A stretch of 64,000 nucleotides of DNA from Pseudorhodobacter turbinis (GCF_005234135.1 NZ_CP039964.1:186001-250000), one strand, 5' to 3'. Shown: positions 17,413-27,202, counted from the first letter of the stretch. Numbers and translations: made by a program. Notes: generated by a model from the letters alone, not told the origin.

Positions 17413-18822
17413 TTAGCAGGAATAATACATCACATATTCAATGGGGTGAGGGGTATGCTCATAGGCATAAACCTCTTCCCATTTCAGGGCCATGTAGCCA
17501 TCCAGCTGGTCTTTGGTGAACACGTCACCGGCCAACAGATAGTCATGATCCGCTTCCAACGATTCCAGCGCCTCGCGCAGGGACCCGCAAACGGTCGGGA
17601 TTGCGGCCAGCTCTTCGGGGGGCAGATCATAAAGGTCTTTGTCGGATGCAGGACCCGGATCGATCTTGTTTTTGATGCCGTCAAGCCCGGCCATCAGCAA
17701 GGCGGAAAACGCCAGATAGGGGTTCGCAGCCGGATCGGGGAAACGTGCCTCGACGCGTTTTGCCTTGGGGCTTTCGGTCCATGGAATACGCACAGCGCCA
17801 GAGCGGTTGCGGGCGGAATAGGCGCGCAGAACAGGAGCCTCAAAGCCGGGGATCAAGCGCTTGTAGCTGTTGGTCGACGGGTTGGTCAACGCGTTGAGCG
17901 ACTTGGCGTGCTTGAGGATACCACCGATAAACCACAGGGCCTCTTGCGAAAGATCTGCGTATTTGTCGCCTGCAAACAATGGTTTGCCATCTTTCCAGAT
18001 TGACATGTTCACGTGCATGCCCGAGCCGTTATCGCCCTTCATAGGCTTGGGCATAAAGGTCGCCGTTTTGCCATAGGCGTGGGCCACATTGTGGATCACG
18101 TATTTGTATTTCTGGATATTGTCGGCCTGTTCAACCAGCCCGCCAAAGATCATGCCCAGCTCGTGCTGGCAGGTCGCGACCTCATGGTGGTGCTTGTCGA
18201 CCTTGATGCCCATGCGCTTCATGGTGGACAGCATCTCGCTGCGGATATCTTGGGCTTCATCCACGGGGTTAACCGGGAAATAGCCGCCCTTATGCGGTGC
18301 GCGGTGGCCAAGGTTGCCGCCTTCGAATTCCGCGTCCGTGTTCCAGGAAGCCGCTTCGGCATCCAGTTGGAACGACACTTTTTGCGGAGTGACGGAGTAG
18401 CGAACATCGTCAAACAGGAAGAATTCGGCTTCTGGCCCGTAGTAAGACGTGTCGCCAATGCCGGAGGCTTTCAGGTAGGCTTCGGCTTTGGTCGCCGTGC
18501 CGCGCGGATCGCGGGAATAGGCTTCGCCTGTGTCTGGCTCCACCACGTTACAATGCACGCAGAGGGTTTTTTCGGCATAGAAGGGGTCAATATAGACCGA
18601 ATTCGGGTCAAGGATCAGCTTCATGTCAGATTGTTCAATCGACTTCCAACCCGCGATGGAGGAGCCGTCGAACATGAAGCCTTCTTCAAAGAAGTCCTCA
18701 TCAACGAGGTCGACATCCATTGTTACATGTTGCAACTTGCCCTTAGGGTCGGTGAAACGAACGTCGACATAGGCGACCTCTTCGTCCTTCATCAATTGCA
18801 TCACATCTGCGACCGTTTTCAT
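17413..18822 (-). CDS. glnA: Glutamine synthetase, type I
   Basis: A 469-residue dodecameric enzyme that makes glutamine from glutamate, ammonia and ATP. Visible motifs are FDGSSIAGWKSIEQSDM (N-terminal beta-grasp), PEAEFFLFD, NGSGMHVNMSIWKDGKP (glutamate/metal site), and NRSGAVRIPW. The adenylylation site Tyr near 397 is in DLYDLPPEE, so control by GlnE adenylylation is expected. The length equals the GSI-beta norm. It is 31 bases downstream of glnB, the classic alphaproteobacterial glnB-glnA nitrogen-control operon. Confidence 0.98.
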   Translation of the reverse strand: MKTVADVMQLMKDEEVAYVDVRFTDPKGKLQHVTMDVDLVDEDFFEEGFMFDGSSIAGWKSIEQSDMKLILDPNSVYIDPFYAEKTLCVHCNVVEPDTGEAYSRDPRGTATKAEAYLKASGIGDTSYYGPEAEFFLFDDVRYSVTPQKVSFQLDAEAASWNTDAEFEGGNLGHRAPHKGGYFPVNPVDEAQDIRSEMLSTMKRMGIKVDKHHHEVATCQHELGMIFGGLVEQADNIQKYKYVIHNVAHAYGKTATFMPKPMKGDNGSGMHVNMSIWKDGKPLFAGDKYADLSQEALWFIGGILKHAKSLNALTNPSTNSYKRLIPGFEAPVLRAYSARNRSGAVRIPWTESPKAKRVEARFPDPAANPYLAFSALLMAGLDGIKNKIDPGPASDKDLYDLPPEELAAIPTVCGSLREALESLEADHDYLLAGDVFTKDQLDGYMALKWEEVYAYEHTPHPIEYVMYYSC

Positions 18823-18853
18823 ATGGTCATTTCCTTATACTGTAACGTTGTTC

Positions 18854-19240
<387 letters not shown>

Positions 19241-19242
19241 CT

Positions 19243-19260
19243 ATTGTTCGTTGGAACAAT
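19243..19260. promoter_or_regulatory. Palindrome ATTGTTC-N4-GAACAAT upstream of glnB
   Basis: ATTGTTC (19243-19249) and GAACAAT (19254-19260) are a perfect inverted repeat with a four-base spacer, 51 bases upstream of the glnB start. Its symmetry suggests a dimeric regulator site in the glnB promoter. The binding protein is unknown; no canonical sigma-54 promoter was found nearby. Confidence 0.45.
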
Positions 19261-19303
19261 TGAGAGGGCCGCCAGACCGGGCCAAAAAGCCTTTCATTCA
19301 GGT

Positions 19304-19328
19304 GTATCGCCTAAATTTTGTGCGATAC
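19304..19328. promoter_or_regulatory. Inverted repeat GTATCGC-N11-GCGATAC
   Basis: GTATCGC (19304-19310) and GCGATAC (19322-19328) are exact inverted copies, centred 55 bases before the NAD(P)HX repair gene in the spacer it shares with glnB. It could be an operator or an RNA hairpin; no factor is assigned. Confidence 0.4.
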
Positions 19329-19370
19329 GCTTGGTTGGTGGGCAAATAATGAACCCAAAAAGGATAAAAC

Positions 19371-20963
19371 ATGACCGAATTGCTGACCGCCGCCCAAATG
19401 CGCGCCGTTGAACAGACCGCGATTGCCTCTGGTTCCGTGACCGGATTGGAGCTGATGGAGCGGTCTGGTCGCGCTGTGGTGCAGGCAATTGATGAAGAAT
19501 GGCCAGCGTTGTCCGCGCCTTCACCTGCGGTGGTGTTGTGCGGGCCCGGCAATAATGGCGGTGACGGTTTCGTCGTTGCGCGCCTGTTGCAAGAGGCGGG
19601 CTGGGCGGTGGAGGTCTACCTTTATGGCGATCCCGATAAGTTGCCTGCGGATGCGAGGGTGAACTTTGAGCGGTGGTCGGGGACGATTCTATCGGATGAC
19701 GGTCTTTCGGCGGCGCTTTTCAGGGACGATCTGGTTTTGGTTGTGGATGCGCTTTTCGGAACGGGCCTGACGCGGCAAGCCCCCCGTTTGGAGGCGTTCG
19801 AGGCGCTGTTGCAAAGAGGTGGCCCCGATAGATATCGTCGTGGCGGCGCTGTTCCGGGTCCACATATTGTCGCAATCGACATCCCTTCTGATCGGTGTAG
19901 CGATTCCGGCCTTGTACTTGCGGGCGATACAGCGCGCAGTGATACATATGCGGCAGATCTTACGGTGACATTCCATCGTGCAAAGCTTGGGCATTATTTA
20001 GGGGATACCCCTGCACATTGCGGACGGTTGAGGATTGTCGACATCGGGCTTTCAGATTGGGTTCCGGAGTCCGCGACCCGTTTTCTCGAATCGCCGCGGG
20101 ATGAGCCCGCAGTTTTTCAGCATCTGAGGAAGTCGGGGGGCGCTCACAAGTTTTCCCATGGTCACGCGCTGGTGCTGTCGGGTGGCATTGCCTCGGGTGG
20201 GGCCGCGCGATTGGCAGCGAGGGGAGCGCTGCGGATCGGGGCAGGGGTGGTGACCCTAGGCTGCCCGCCTTCTGCTTTGATTGTGAATGCGGCGCAGCTG
20301 AACGCGATTATGGTGAGGCCGTTTCCCGATTCTGCGGCATTGGAGGGCTTCTTGCATGATAAGCGCATCACTGCGCTGTGTCTTGGGCCGGGGATGGGCT
20401 GCGGGCCTACGCAGGCGGAGTTGCTTGCTGCGGCTTTGGTGTCGCAGGTCGAAGGGGGCCGACCTACGGTGTTGGATGCCGATGCGCTGACATTAGTCGC
20501 CGGGGATACCACCTTGTTTGGCTTGCTTCATTCGGCCTGCGTGTTGACGCCACATGCGGGGGAATTTGCACGGCTGTTTCCCGACATCGCGGCGCGTTTG
20601 GCGGCGCCGGCTACGAAAGGTCCCGCGTTTTCCAAGGTAGATGCCTGCCGAGAGGCGGCCAGGCGGGCTGGCTGTATTGTGCTTTTCAAGGGGACGGACA
20701 CGGTAATTGCGGCCCCTGATGGTCGCTGCGCTGTCAATGCAGCAGCTTATGGACGCGCGGCACCCTGGCTTGCGACCGCGGGATCAGGTGATGTTCTTGC
20801 GGGCTTTATCACTGGCTTGTTGGCGCGGGGCATTGCCCCTTTTGAGGCAGCCTGCACTGGCGCATGGTTGCATGTCGAATGCGCAATCACGTTTGGCCCC
20901 GGTCTGATAGCAGAGGACCTGCCAGAAGAACTGCCAAAGGTGTTTCGCGCCTTAAGGGTTTGA
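19371..20963 (+). CDS. nnr: Bifunctional NAD(P)H-hydrate epimerase / ADP-dependent dehydratase
   Basis: A 530-residue repair enzyme that restores damaged NADHX and NADPHX. The N-terminal YjeF_N epimerase domain (about 1-215) has CGPGNNGGDGFVVARLL near 56-72 and VVDALFGTGLTR. The C-terminal YjeF_C/ribokinase-like dehydratase domain (about 225-525) has GHALVLSGG, LGPGMGCG, VLDADALTL, LTPHAGEFARLF and the signature ATAGSGDVLAGFITGLLARG. This matches the fused E. coli Nnr (YjeF) architecture and length (about 515). It is monocistronic and divergent from glnB. Confidence 0.94.
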   Translation: MTELLTAAQMRAVEQTAIASGSVTGLELMERSGRAVVQAIDEEWPALSAPSPAVVLCGPGNNGGDGFVVARLLQEAGWAVEVYLYGDPDKLPADARVNFERWSGTILSDDGLSAALFRDDLVLVVDALFGTGLTRQAPRLEAFEALLQRGGPDRYRRGGAVPGPHIVAIDIPSDRCSDSGLVLAGDTARSDTYAADLTVTFHRAKLGHYLGDTPAHCGRLRIVDIGLSDWVPESATRFLESPRDEPAVFQHLRKSGGAHKFSHGHALVLSGGIASGGAARLAARGALRIGAGVVTLGCPPSALIVNAAQLNAIMVRPFPDSAALEGFLHDKRITALCLGPGMGCGPTQAELLAAALVSQVEGGRPTVLDADALTLVAGDTTLFGLLHSACVLTPHAGEFARLFPDIAARLAAPATKGPAFSKVDACREAARRAGCIVLFKGTDTVIAAPDGRCAVNAAAYGRAAPWLATAGSGDVLAGFITGLLARGIAPFEAACTGAWLHVECAITFGPGLIAEDLPEELPKVFRALRV

Positions 20964-21026
20964 GGCACCCCCGGATGTCGGGCAAAAACGTGCTGGGTGG
21001 ATTTTATCGATGCCGGAGAGAACGAA

Positions 21027-21497
21027 TCACGCCGTGACGGTGGTCGGGGTGCAGGCTAATTCCACGCCATTGGCGATGATGACTTCGGGATGATCGAATT
21101 CCAGCGTGAAGATTGAAACCGCGACATGGGTTTCCAACCGGATATATTCGCCATCGGCCAATTCGCACGCGGTGAAAACGGCCTGCTCGGCACCCTTGAG
21201 GGCTTTTGCGCGCCAGCCGCGGATAAGAATGCCCTGATTCGGTGTGACGCAGACGGTTTCTTCGGGCTGTTCCACGCCGAGGGCAGATGCCGAAATGCAC
21301 ACGAGTTTCAGCGTTGGATGCATGGTTTTATGCACTGCACGCAGGCTACGGGCGCCGGAACGGGTAATAATGCGGTCACCGGCCTTCAGGGACTCGACGC
21401 ATTTTTCACCCATCAAGGTCATCACGGTAGTGCCTGCCACAACACCTTCAGGAAGTTCGGCAGATGTGTGTCCGATCATAGCGGTTTGGTGTGTCAT
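21027..21497 (-). CDS. Standalone Hint-domain protein
   Basis: A 156-residue protein resembling the Hint (Hedgehog/intein) fold common in Rhodobacterales: VVAGTTVMTLMGEKCVESLKAGDRIITRSGARSL at about 19-52 corresponds to the Hint start, followed by a core including VCVTPNQGILIRGWRAKALKG and an AVFTACELADGEYIRL segment. The usual nucleophilic Cys or Ser before the TxxT-like turn is not obvious (it reads LPEGVVAGTT), so autoprocessing is doubtful. There is no signal peptide and no exported partner domain. Function in these bacteria is unknown. It is monocistronic, convergent with the preceding gene. Confidence 0.7.
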   Translation of the reverse strand: MTHQTAMIGHTSAELPEGVVAGTTVMTLMGEKCVESLKAGDRIITRSGARSLRAVHKTMHPTLKLVCISASALGVEQPEETVCVTPNQGILIRGWRAKALKGAEQAVFTACELADGEYIRLETHVAVSIFTLEFDHPEVIIANGVELACTPTTVTA

Positions 21498-21693
21498 GCA
21501 ATCTTCTCCTCAGCTTCCTGCCCTACCTGAACCCGAATTGTGGCACCAAAGGGTTAAGGAAATGTCAAACCCCGGGTTTGAATCTTACCAATTCAAGGCA
21601 GCTTTTCCTCTCGCTTCCTGCGCAGACCTTTGTTAGAAGGACGCGGAAATCATTGTACGTGTCGGTCATACGGGCTGCCGGGTACATTGAGAT

Positions 21694-21778
21694 GCGGGTA
21701 TGGCGAAATTGGCAGACGCACCAGATTTAGGTTCTGGCGCCGCAAGGCGTGGGGGTTCAAGTCCCTCTACCCGCACCA
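21694..21778 (+). tRNA. tRNA-Leu (UAG anticodon)
   Basis: An 85-base class II tRNA with acceptor stem GCGGGTA/TACCCGC, a long variable arm (GGCGCCGCAAGGCGT region), T-loop GTTCAAGTC and encoded CCA. The anticodon stem CCAGA/TCTGG encloses TTTAGGT, giving anticodon TAG. Confidence 0.95.
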
Positions 21779-21803
21779 GATATGTTGAGAAGGATGGATA
21801 TAT

Positions 21804-23138
21804 ATGCAGGTCACTGAGACCCTGAACGAAGGCCTCAAGCGCGGCTACACCATCACGGTGACCGCGGCGGAGCTTGATGCGAAAGTGCAAGAGAAGTTGA
21901 TCGAGGCGCAGCCCGAGGTCGAAATGAAGGGCTTTCGTAAGGGAAAAGTGCCAATGGCGATGCTGCGCAAGCAGTTTGGCGAGCGTATCATGGGTGAAGC
22001 CATGCAAGATGCCGTTGATGGCGCCATGAAAGAGCACTTTGAAGCCTCCGGTGACCGGCCTGCGATGCAGCCTGACGTCAAAATGAAAGACGGCGAAGAG
22101 TGGAAAGAAGGTCAGGACGTCGTGGTCGAAATGACCTACGAAGCCCTGCCTGAGATCCCTGATGTTGACGCAAGCAAGGTCACGCTGGAGCGTTTGATCG
22201 TGAAAGCCGAAGACGCAGCCGTCGAAGAGGCGCTCGCCAATCTGGCCGAATCAGCACAAAACTTTGCCGACCGCAGAAAAGGCAGCAAAGCCAAAGACGG
22301 CGACCAAGTCGTGATCGATTTCAAAGGCTCCGTTGACGGTGACTACTTTGAAGGCGGCACCGGCGAGGATTACCCGCTGGTTCTGGGTTCCAACTCCTTC
22401 ATTCCCGGCTTTGAAGAGCAGCTTGTCGGCACAAAAGCCGGTGAAGAGGTGAAGGTCGACGTTTCCTTCCCCGCGGAATATGGCGCGGAGCATCTTGCTG
22501 GCAAAGCGGCTGTGTTTGAATGCACCGTGAAAGCGGTCAAAGAGCCTAAGCCTGCCGAAGTGAATGACGAGCTGGCCACGAAATACGGTGCCGAATCGCT
22601 TGAAGCGCTGAAGGGCCAGATCGCTGAGCGTCTGGAAGCTGAATATCAAGGCGCTGCCCGCGCTGTGATCAAGCGTTCGCTGCTCGACCAGCTGGACACT
22701 TTGGTGAAATTCGAGCTGCCACCTTCCTTGGTCGAAGCCGAGGCAGGCCAGATCGCGCATCAGCTGTGGCACGAAGAAAATCCTGACGTTCAGAACCATG
22801 AGCACCCAGAGATCGAAACAACTGACGAGCATAAGACATTGGCCGAGCGCCGCGTGCGTTTGGGCTTGTTGTTGGCCGAAGTGGGCCGCAAAGCCGAGAT
22901 CACTGTGACCGACCAGGAGATGACCCAAGCGGTTATGAACCAAGCGCGTCAGTATCCCGGTCAGGAGCGCCAATTCTTTGAATTCGTTCAGAAGAACCCA
23001 CAGATGCAACAGCAGCTGCGCGCTCCGATCTTTGAAGATAAAGTTGTCGACCACATCGTTTCCGGGGCAAATGTCTCCGACAAGGAAGTCGACAAGGATG
23101 GCCTGCAAAAGGCTGTTGAAGCATTGGACGAAATGTAA
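21804..23138 (+). CDS. tig: Trigger factor
   Basis: A 444-residue ribosome-associated chaperone with peptidyl-prolyl isomerase activity. The ribosome-binding signature GFRKGKVP is at about 43-50. The central FKBP domain spans roughly 165-250 ([37 protein letters not shown]). The C-terminal helical arms are Gln/Glu-rich and end in KAVEALDEM. The length fits the family (about 430-450). It begins 25 bases after tRNA-Leu, with AGAAGGA before the ATG. Confidence 0.97.
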   Translation: MQVTETLNEGLKRGYTITVTAAELDAKVQEKLIEAQPEVEMKGFRKGKVPMAMLRKQFGERIMGEAMQDAVDGAMKEHFEASGDRPAMQPDVKMKDGEEWKEGQDVVVEMTYEALPEIPDVDASKVTLERLIVKAEDAAVEEALANLAESAQNFADRRKGSKAKDGDQVVIDFKGSVDGDYFEGGTGEDYPLVLGSNSFIPGFEEQLVGTKAGEEVKVDVSFPAEYGAEHLAGKAAVFECTVKAVKEPKPAEVNDELATKYGAESLEALKGQIAERLEAEYQGAARAVIKRSLLDQLDTLVKFELPPSLVEAEAGQIAHQLWHEENPDVQNHEHPEIETTDEHKTLAERRVRLGLLLAEVGRKAEITVTDQEMTQAVMNQARQYPGQERQFFEFVQKNPQMQQQLRAPIFEDKVVDHIVSGANVSDKEVDKDGLQKAVEALDEM

Positions 23139-23167
23139 GCTTCGGCTTTCATGCGTTGAAAAATCGG

Positions 23168-23195
23168 GGGCCGTGCCATTGTGCGCGGCCCTTTT
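23168..23195 (+). terminator. Intrinsic terminator of tig
   Basis: GGGCCG (23168-23173) pairs with CGGCCC (23186-23191), extended by inner G:C pairs, and is followed by TTTT. It lies 30 bases after the tig stop and 28 bases before the next gene. Confidence 0.7.
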
Positions 23196-23222
23196 CCTAT
23201 TTGACCTTGTAAAGGTGACACT

Positions 23223-23966
23223 ATGCCCGATTTCCTTCCCGATCTGCCCGTTGACCAGATTCTTGTAGCCCTACGTGCGGCGCCGGGGAACCGGTTGAAA
23301 ACCGGGAAATTCGACAGCCCTGAATCCTCCTCTGCCTTGGCAGTCAATGCATTTGGCTGGTTTCTGGAGCGTGCAGCGGAATTTCCCGTACTGCCCGGCG
23401 GAATGGGCAAGGCCAAAGAGGTGATGATTGAGGCCCAGATGCGCTTTCCTTGGGCGGGTGGCAAGCCCGTCTGTCTGGATGCGGCGATTGTGACGGACCG
23501 TTATCTGATCGGCATTGAATGCAAGCGCTATGAACCCTTCCGCCCGGCCAAGAAAAGCGACTTTGGCGAAAATTTTGACCGCAAGGTCTGGGGAGAGAAT
23601 ATGGAGGGCTATACCCGTTTACGCCGCACCCATGCCAATGGCGCGCGCCGGTTCTCAACCTTGGATGATGTGGAGCTGGTCAAGAACGCTTACGGCCTGC
23701 GGACCGAGGCGCAGCGGCGCAACTTGCGGCCCGTGTTGCTTTACCTCTATGCCGAGCCTGCGACATGGGCAAATGGCAAGGCGGTTGATCCGGCGCTGAT
23801 TGAGGCGCATCGCGCGGATATGAAGCTGTTTTCCGAAAGTGTTGAGGGCGATGAGGTCGGTTTTGCAGAAATGACGTGGGATGAGATGCTGACACTTTGG
23901 GGGCGGGGCAAGATGGCGCTGGCCGAACATGCCAGCCGTCTTCGCGATCAGTTTGCGCCGCTGTAA
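23223..23966 (+). CDS. Uncharacterised protein with PD-(D/E)XK nuclease-like core
   Basis: A 247-residue cytoplasmic protein with no recognised name. The stretch LDAAIVTDRYLIGIECKRYE (about 85-104) presents Asp86 and, after a strand-sized gap, Glu99-Cys-Lys101, the D-Xn-E-X-K arrangement of PD-(D/E)XK nucleases. An upstream helix containing Glu70 (EVMIEAQMRFPW) fits the fold's order. The second half (RPVLLYLYAEP, FAEMTWDEML) resembles the alpha/beta end of such domains. No DNA-binding or helicase domain is attached. It starts at an ATG shortly after the tig terminator. A role in nucleic acid processing is inference from the motif only. Confidence 0.65.
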   Translation: MPDFLPDLPVDQILVALRAAPGNRLKTGKFDSPESSSALAVNAFGWFLERAAEFPVLPGGMGKAKEVMIEAQMRFPWAGGKPVCLDAAIVTDRYLIGIECKRYEPFRPAKKSDFGENFDRKVWGENMEGYTRLRRTHANGARRFSTLDDVELVKNAYGLRTEAQRRNLRPVLLYLYAEPATWANGKAVDPALIEAHRADMKLFSESVEGDEVGFAEMTWDEMLTLWGRGKMALAEHASRLRDQFAPL

Positions 23967-23977
23967 CGCGGCACATA

Positions 23978-24019
23978 AAAAAACCGCGCAAGGGCCGCCC
24001 CTCGCGCGGTTTTAAATTT
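23978..24019. terminator. Bidirectional intrinsic terminator
   Basis: AAAACCGCGC (23980-23989) pairs with GCGCGGTTTT (24004-24013). A-runs on the left and T-runs on the right mean it can end both the plus-strand nuclease-like gene and the minus-strand ribosomal operon. Confidence 0.85.
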
Positions 24020-24035
24020 TTCGGAAGAGGGGGCC

Positions 24036-24623
24036 TTAGTCGCGGCCCATGTCCTCACCGTCTTCATTAGCAGCGCCCATTTCGTCGAACAATTCGGCGA
24101 TTTCGAACTCTGCTTCGGCCTCTGCTTCGGCTGCCAGTTCCTGAATGGACTTACCAGCGGCTTGCAGTTCGGCTTCCTCGGTGGAGCGGGCAACGTTGAT
24201 AACGATGCTTGCTGTCACTTCGGGGTGCATCACGACGGAAACCGTGTGCAGGCCAAGATCTTTGATCGGCTTGTGCAAGACAACCTGACCACGATCCACG
24301 GTAAAGCCTTCGGCGGTTGCGACATCGGCTGCGTCACGGGTGGTGACGGAACCGTAAAGCGCACCTGCGTCGGAAGCCGAGCGGATGATGACGAAGCTCT
24401 GGCCATCAAGCTTTTCGAAGAGGGCTTCTGCTTCTGCCTTCGTCTCGAGGTTTTGGGCCTCAAGCTGGGCCTTGCGGCCTTCAAAGGATTTGATGTTGCT
24501 TTCATTTGCACGCAGGGCTTTACCCTGTGGCAAAAGGAAGTTGCGTGCATAGCCTTGCTTGACGGACACAACGTCGCCCATCTGGCCCAGCTTTGCCACG
24601 CGCTGAAGAAGGATCACTTGCAT
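24036..24623 (-). CDS. rplI: 50S ribosomal protein L9
   Basis: A 195-residue L9. The N-terminal rRNA-binding domain [36 protein letters not shown] is canonical, followed by the long connecting helix and the C-terminal domain (ITLV-like strand region near 115-148). It is longer than E. coli L9 (149) by a Glu/Ala-rich acidic tail (about residues 150-195, [20 protein letters not shown]), typical of Rhodobacterales. It is last in the rpsF-rpsR-rplI unit. Confidence 0.96.
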   Translation of the reverse strand: MQVILLQRVAKLGQMGDVVSVKQGYARNFLLPQGKALRANESNIKSFEGRKAQLEAQNLETKAEAEALFEKLDGQSFVIIRSASDAGALYGSVTTRDAADVATAEGFTVDRGQVVLHKPIKDLGLHTVSVVMHPEVTASIVINVARSTEEAELQAAGKSIQELAAEAEAEAEFEIAELFDEMGAANEDGEDMGRD

Positions 24624-24635
24624 GTTGGTGTCTCC

Positions 24636-24863
24636 TTATTTCACAGCGTAGGGCAGCAGGGCGAGGAAGCGGGCGCGTTTGATCGCACGGGCAAGTTCAC
24701 GCTGCTTTTTCGCCGAAACGGCGGTGATACGGGATGGCACGATCTTGCCACGCTCAGAGATGTAGCGCTGCAACAGACGTGTGTCTTTGTAGTCGATCGC
24801 CGGTGCATTGTCGCCCGAGAAGGGGCAGACCTTGCGGCGACGGAAGAATGGTTTATTCGCCAT
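24636..24863 (-). CDS. rpsR: 30S ribosomal protein S18
   Basis: A 75-residue small-subunit protein that pairs with S6. [47 protein letters not shown] and [19 protein letters not shown] are the standard S18 segments. It sits 12 bases before rplI and 27 bases after rpsF. Confidence 0.97.
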   Translation of the reverse strand: MANKPFFRRRKVCPFSGDNAPAIDYKDTRLLQRYISERGKIVPSRITAVSAKKQRELARAIKRARFLALLPYAVK

Positions 24864-24890
24864 TTGAATGGTCCTTTCCTAAGCCTGTGA

Positions 24891-25247
24891 TCAACGACGC
24901 GGGCGTTCGCCGCGTTCGCGGTCGTCGCGTTTTTGCATCTGCACCGAAGGACCTTCTTCGTGGGCGTCGACCTTGATGGTCAGCACACGCATCACGTCAT
25001 CGTGCAAGCGCATCAGGCGTTCCATTTCCTGCACGGCAGCGGCTGGCGCGTCCGAACGCAGAAAGGCGAAGTGGCCCTTGCGGTTTTTGTTGATCTTATA
25101 GGCCATCGTTTTGACGCCCCAGTACTCATGCTCAACGACTTTGCCGCCGTTGTCGCTGAGGACTGTGGAGAAGTGTTCGATAAGCCCTTCGGCTTGCGTG
25201 CTGGAAAGATCCTGACGCGCGATCATGACATGCTCGTAAAGCGGCAT
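24891..25247 (-). CDS. rpsF: 30S ribosomal protein S6
   Basis: A 118-residue S6 that starts MPLYEHVMIARQDLSSTQ. GGKVVEHEYWGVKTMAYKINKNRKGHFAFLRSDAPA is the core. A basic/acidic tail (QMQKRDDRERGERPRR) follows. The frame is open to 25391, but the ATG at 25247 is conserved. It is the first gene of rpsF-rpsR-rplI; its leader shares the 242-base spacer with fabD on the other strand. Confidence 0.96.
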   Translation of the reverse strand: MPLYEHVMIARQDLSSTQAEGLIEHFSTVLSDNGGKVVEHEYWGVKTMAYKINKNRKGHFAFLRSDAPAAAVQEMERLMRLHDDVMRVLTIKVDAHEEGPSVQMQKRDDRERGERPRR

Positions 25248-25489
25248 GCTGTCTCCGTTCATTATTCTAAGGTGCATTTCATAGGTCAGGGTCATCACCT
25301 TGCCGCGTCCCGACCACGAGAGGCTGCACCGGATCAAAAGAAAGATGCGGCAAGATTGGGCGCGTATAGCGGGCGAAGGGCCGCGAGGCAAGCTATTATG
25401 CGCCCCCGTCGCTGGGTGGCTTTGCAGGAAAGATTGCGATGGGCAGGGGGCTGCGCTATTGCAATAGCATCAAGAAATTGGAGAGCAGT

Positions 25490-26419
25490 ATGAGCAGAGC
25501 ATTCGTTTTTCCGGGGCAGGGGTCGCAAGCGATCGGCATGGGACGTGCATTGGCAGAGGCCTATCCGGCCGCGCGCGCGGTATTTGAGGCGGTCGATGAC
25601 GCCTTGGACGAAAAGCTGTCGGCGCTGATCTGGGACGGCGCGATAGAAGATCTGACGCTGACACAAAACGCCCAGCCTGCGATTATGGCAACCTCGATGG
25701 CGGCCCTTGCCGCGCTGGAGGCCGAGGGCTTGGGCATGGAGCATGTTGATTTTGTCGCAGGCCACAGCCTTGGCGAATATTCCGCACTTTGTGCGGCCGG
25801 GTCGATGGATCTTGGCGACGTGGCGCGTTTGCTGCGGATTCGCGGCGCCGCGATGCAAGAAGCGGTGCATGTTGGCGTGGGGGCTATGGCGGCGATTTTG
25901 GGCCTCGATTACGATACGGTGACCAGTGTCGCGGCTGAGGCTGCGGATGATGAGGTTTGTCAGGTTGCCAATGATAACGACCCCGCGCAGGTGGTAATTT
26001 CGGGCCATAAGGCCGCGGTAGAGCGGGCCTGTGTGATCGCCAAGGAAAAAGGTGCCAAGCGCGCCTTGATGTTGCCTGTCAGCGCCCCGTTCCATTGCGC
26101 CTTGATGGAGCCTGCCGCGGCCGTGATGGGAGAGGCGCTGGCCGCCGTTGTGGTGCGTGATCCAAGCGTGCCGGTGATCGTGAACGTACGCGCCGAGGCG
26201 GTGACAGAGGCCGACCGCGTGCGCGCGCTTTTGGTCGCACAGGTTACGGGCGAAGTGCGTTGGCGTGAATCAGTGCAATGGCTGACGGGGGCCGGTGTGA
26301 CCGAATTTTGGGAAATCGGCGCAGGCAAGGCGCTTTCGGGCATGATCAAGCGGATCGATCGCGACACCGTGCAGCGCAACATCGGCACGCCTGAGGATAT
26401 TGTCGCACTGAAGGCCTGA
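25490..26419 (+). CDS. fabD: Malonyl-CoA:ACP transacylase
   Basis: A 309-residue enzyme that loads malonate from CoA onto acyl carrier protein. The start MSRAFVFPGQGSQAIGMG, the nucleophile GHSLGEYSALCAAG (Ser near 92), the LRIRGAAMQEAV arginine region and the catalytic His in LPVSAPFHCALM (near 200) are intact. The ATG at 25490 has GGAGAGCAG upstream. It heads fabD-fabG, 45 bases apart. Confidence 0.97.
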   Translation: MSRAFVFPGQGSQAIGMGRALAEAYPAARAVFEAVDDALDEKLSALIWDGAIEDLTLTQNAQPAIMATSMAALAALEAEGLGMEHVDFVAGHSLGEYSALCAAGSMDLGDVARLLRIRGAAMQEAVHVGVGAMAAILGLDYDTVTSVAAEAADDEVCQVANDNDPAQVVISGHKAAVERACVIAKEKGAKRALMLPVSAPFHCALMEPAAAVMGEALAAVVVRDPSVPVIVNVRAEAVTEADRVRALLVAQVTGEVRWRESVQWLTGAGVTEFWEIGAGKALSGMIKRIDRDTVQRNIGTPEDIVALKA

Positions 26420-26464
26420 AGGGGCAGCGCACTAACAAGAATTATTTGGAAAAAGGAATTTGGT

Positions 26465-27202
26465 ATGTTTGACCTAACAGGCAAAAATGCGCTTGTGACC
26501 GGCGCCTCTGGCGGAATCGGCGGCGAGATCGCGCGCAAGCTGCATGCGGCAGGCGCAACGGTCGCGCTTTCGGGTACGCGTGAGGCCCCGCTGGAGGCGT
26601 TGGCAGCAGAGTTGGGCAGCCGGGCACATGTGTTGACCTGTAACCTCTCTGATGCGCAAAGCGTCGAGGCGCTGCCCAAAGCGGCAGCGGCGGCGATGGG
26701 GTCTGTGGATGTGCTGGTGAATAACGCGGGCATTACCCGTGACAACCTGTTCATGCGCATGTCCGACGACGAATGGGCAAGCGTGCTGGAGGTCAACCTG
26801 ACCTCTACCTTCCGTTTGTGCCGTGGCGTGTTACGCGGGATGATGAAGGCGCGCTGGGGCCGGATTGTGAATATCTCAAGCGTTGTGGGGACAACCGGCA
26901 ATCCAGGGCAGGCGAATTATGCGGCCTCTAAGGCGGGGATGATCGGCATGTCGAAAAGTCTGGCCTATGAGGTGGCGAGCCGTGGAATCACCGTAAACTG
27001 CGTGGCGCCGGGATTTATCACCACAGCCATGACCGAAAAGCTGACAGACGATCAGAAAACCAAGATTCTGACGCAGGTTCCCGCCGGTCGTATGGGGGAT
27101 GCGAATGAAATTGCAGCCGCCTGTCTGTATCTGGCCAGCCCCGAGGCGGGCTATGTCACAGGGACTACGCTGCATGTAAACGGCGGAATGGCGATGATTT
27201 AA
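26465..27202 (+). CDS. fabG: 3-oxoacyl-ACP reductase
   Basis: A 245-residue short-chain dehydrogenase that reduces beta-ketoacyl-ACP with NADPH. It has the dinucleotide loop VTGASGGIGGEIA (12-24), NNAGITRDN (near 87), the catalytic Ser in VNISSVVG (near 139) and YAASKAG (Tyr/Lys near 152/156). The C-terminus YVTGTTLHVNGGMAMI is diagnostic for FabG. It has AAGGAATTTGGT before the ATG. It lies between fabD and acpP, the usual order. Confidence 0.97.
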   Translation: MFDLTGKNALVTGASGGIGGEIARKLHAAGATVALSGTREAPLEALAAELGSRAHVLTCNLSDAQSVEALPKAAAAAMGSVDVLVNNAGITRDNLFMRMSDDEWASVLEVNLTSTFRLCRGVLRGMMKARWGRIVNISSVVGTTGNPGQANYAASKAGMIGMSKSLAYEVASRGITVNCVAPGFITTAMTEKLTDDQKTKILTQVPAGRMGDANEIAAACLYLASPEAGYVTGTTLHVNGGMAMI

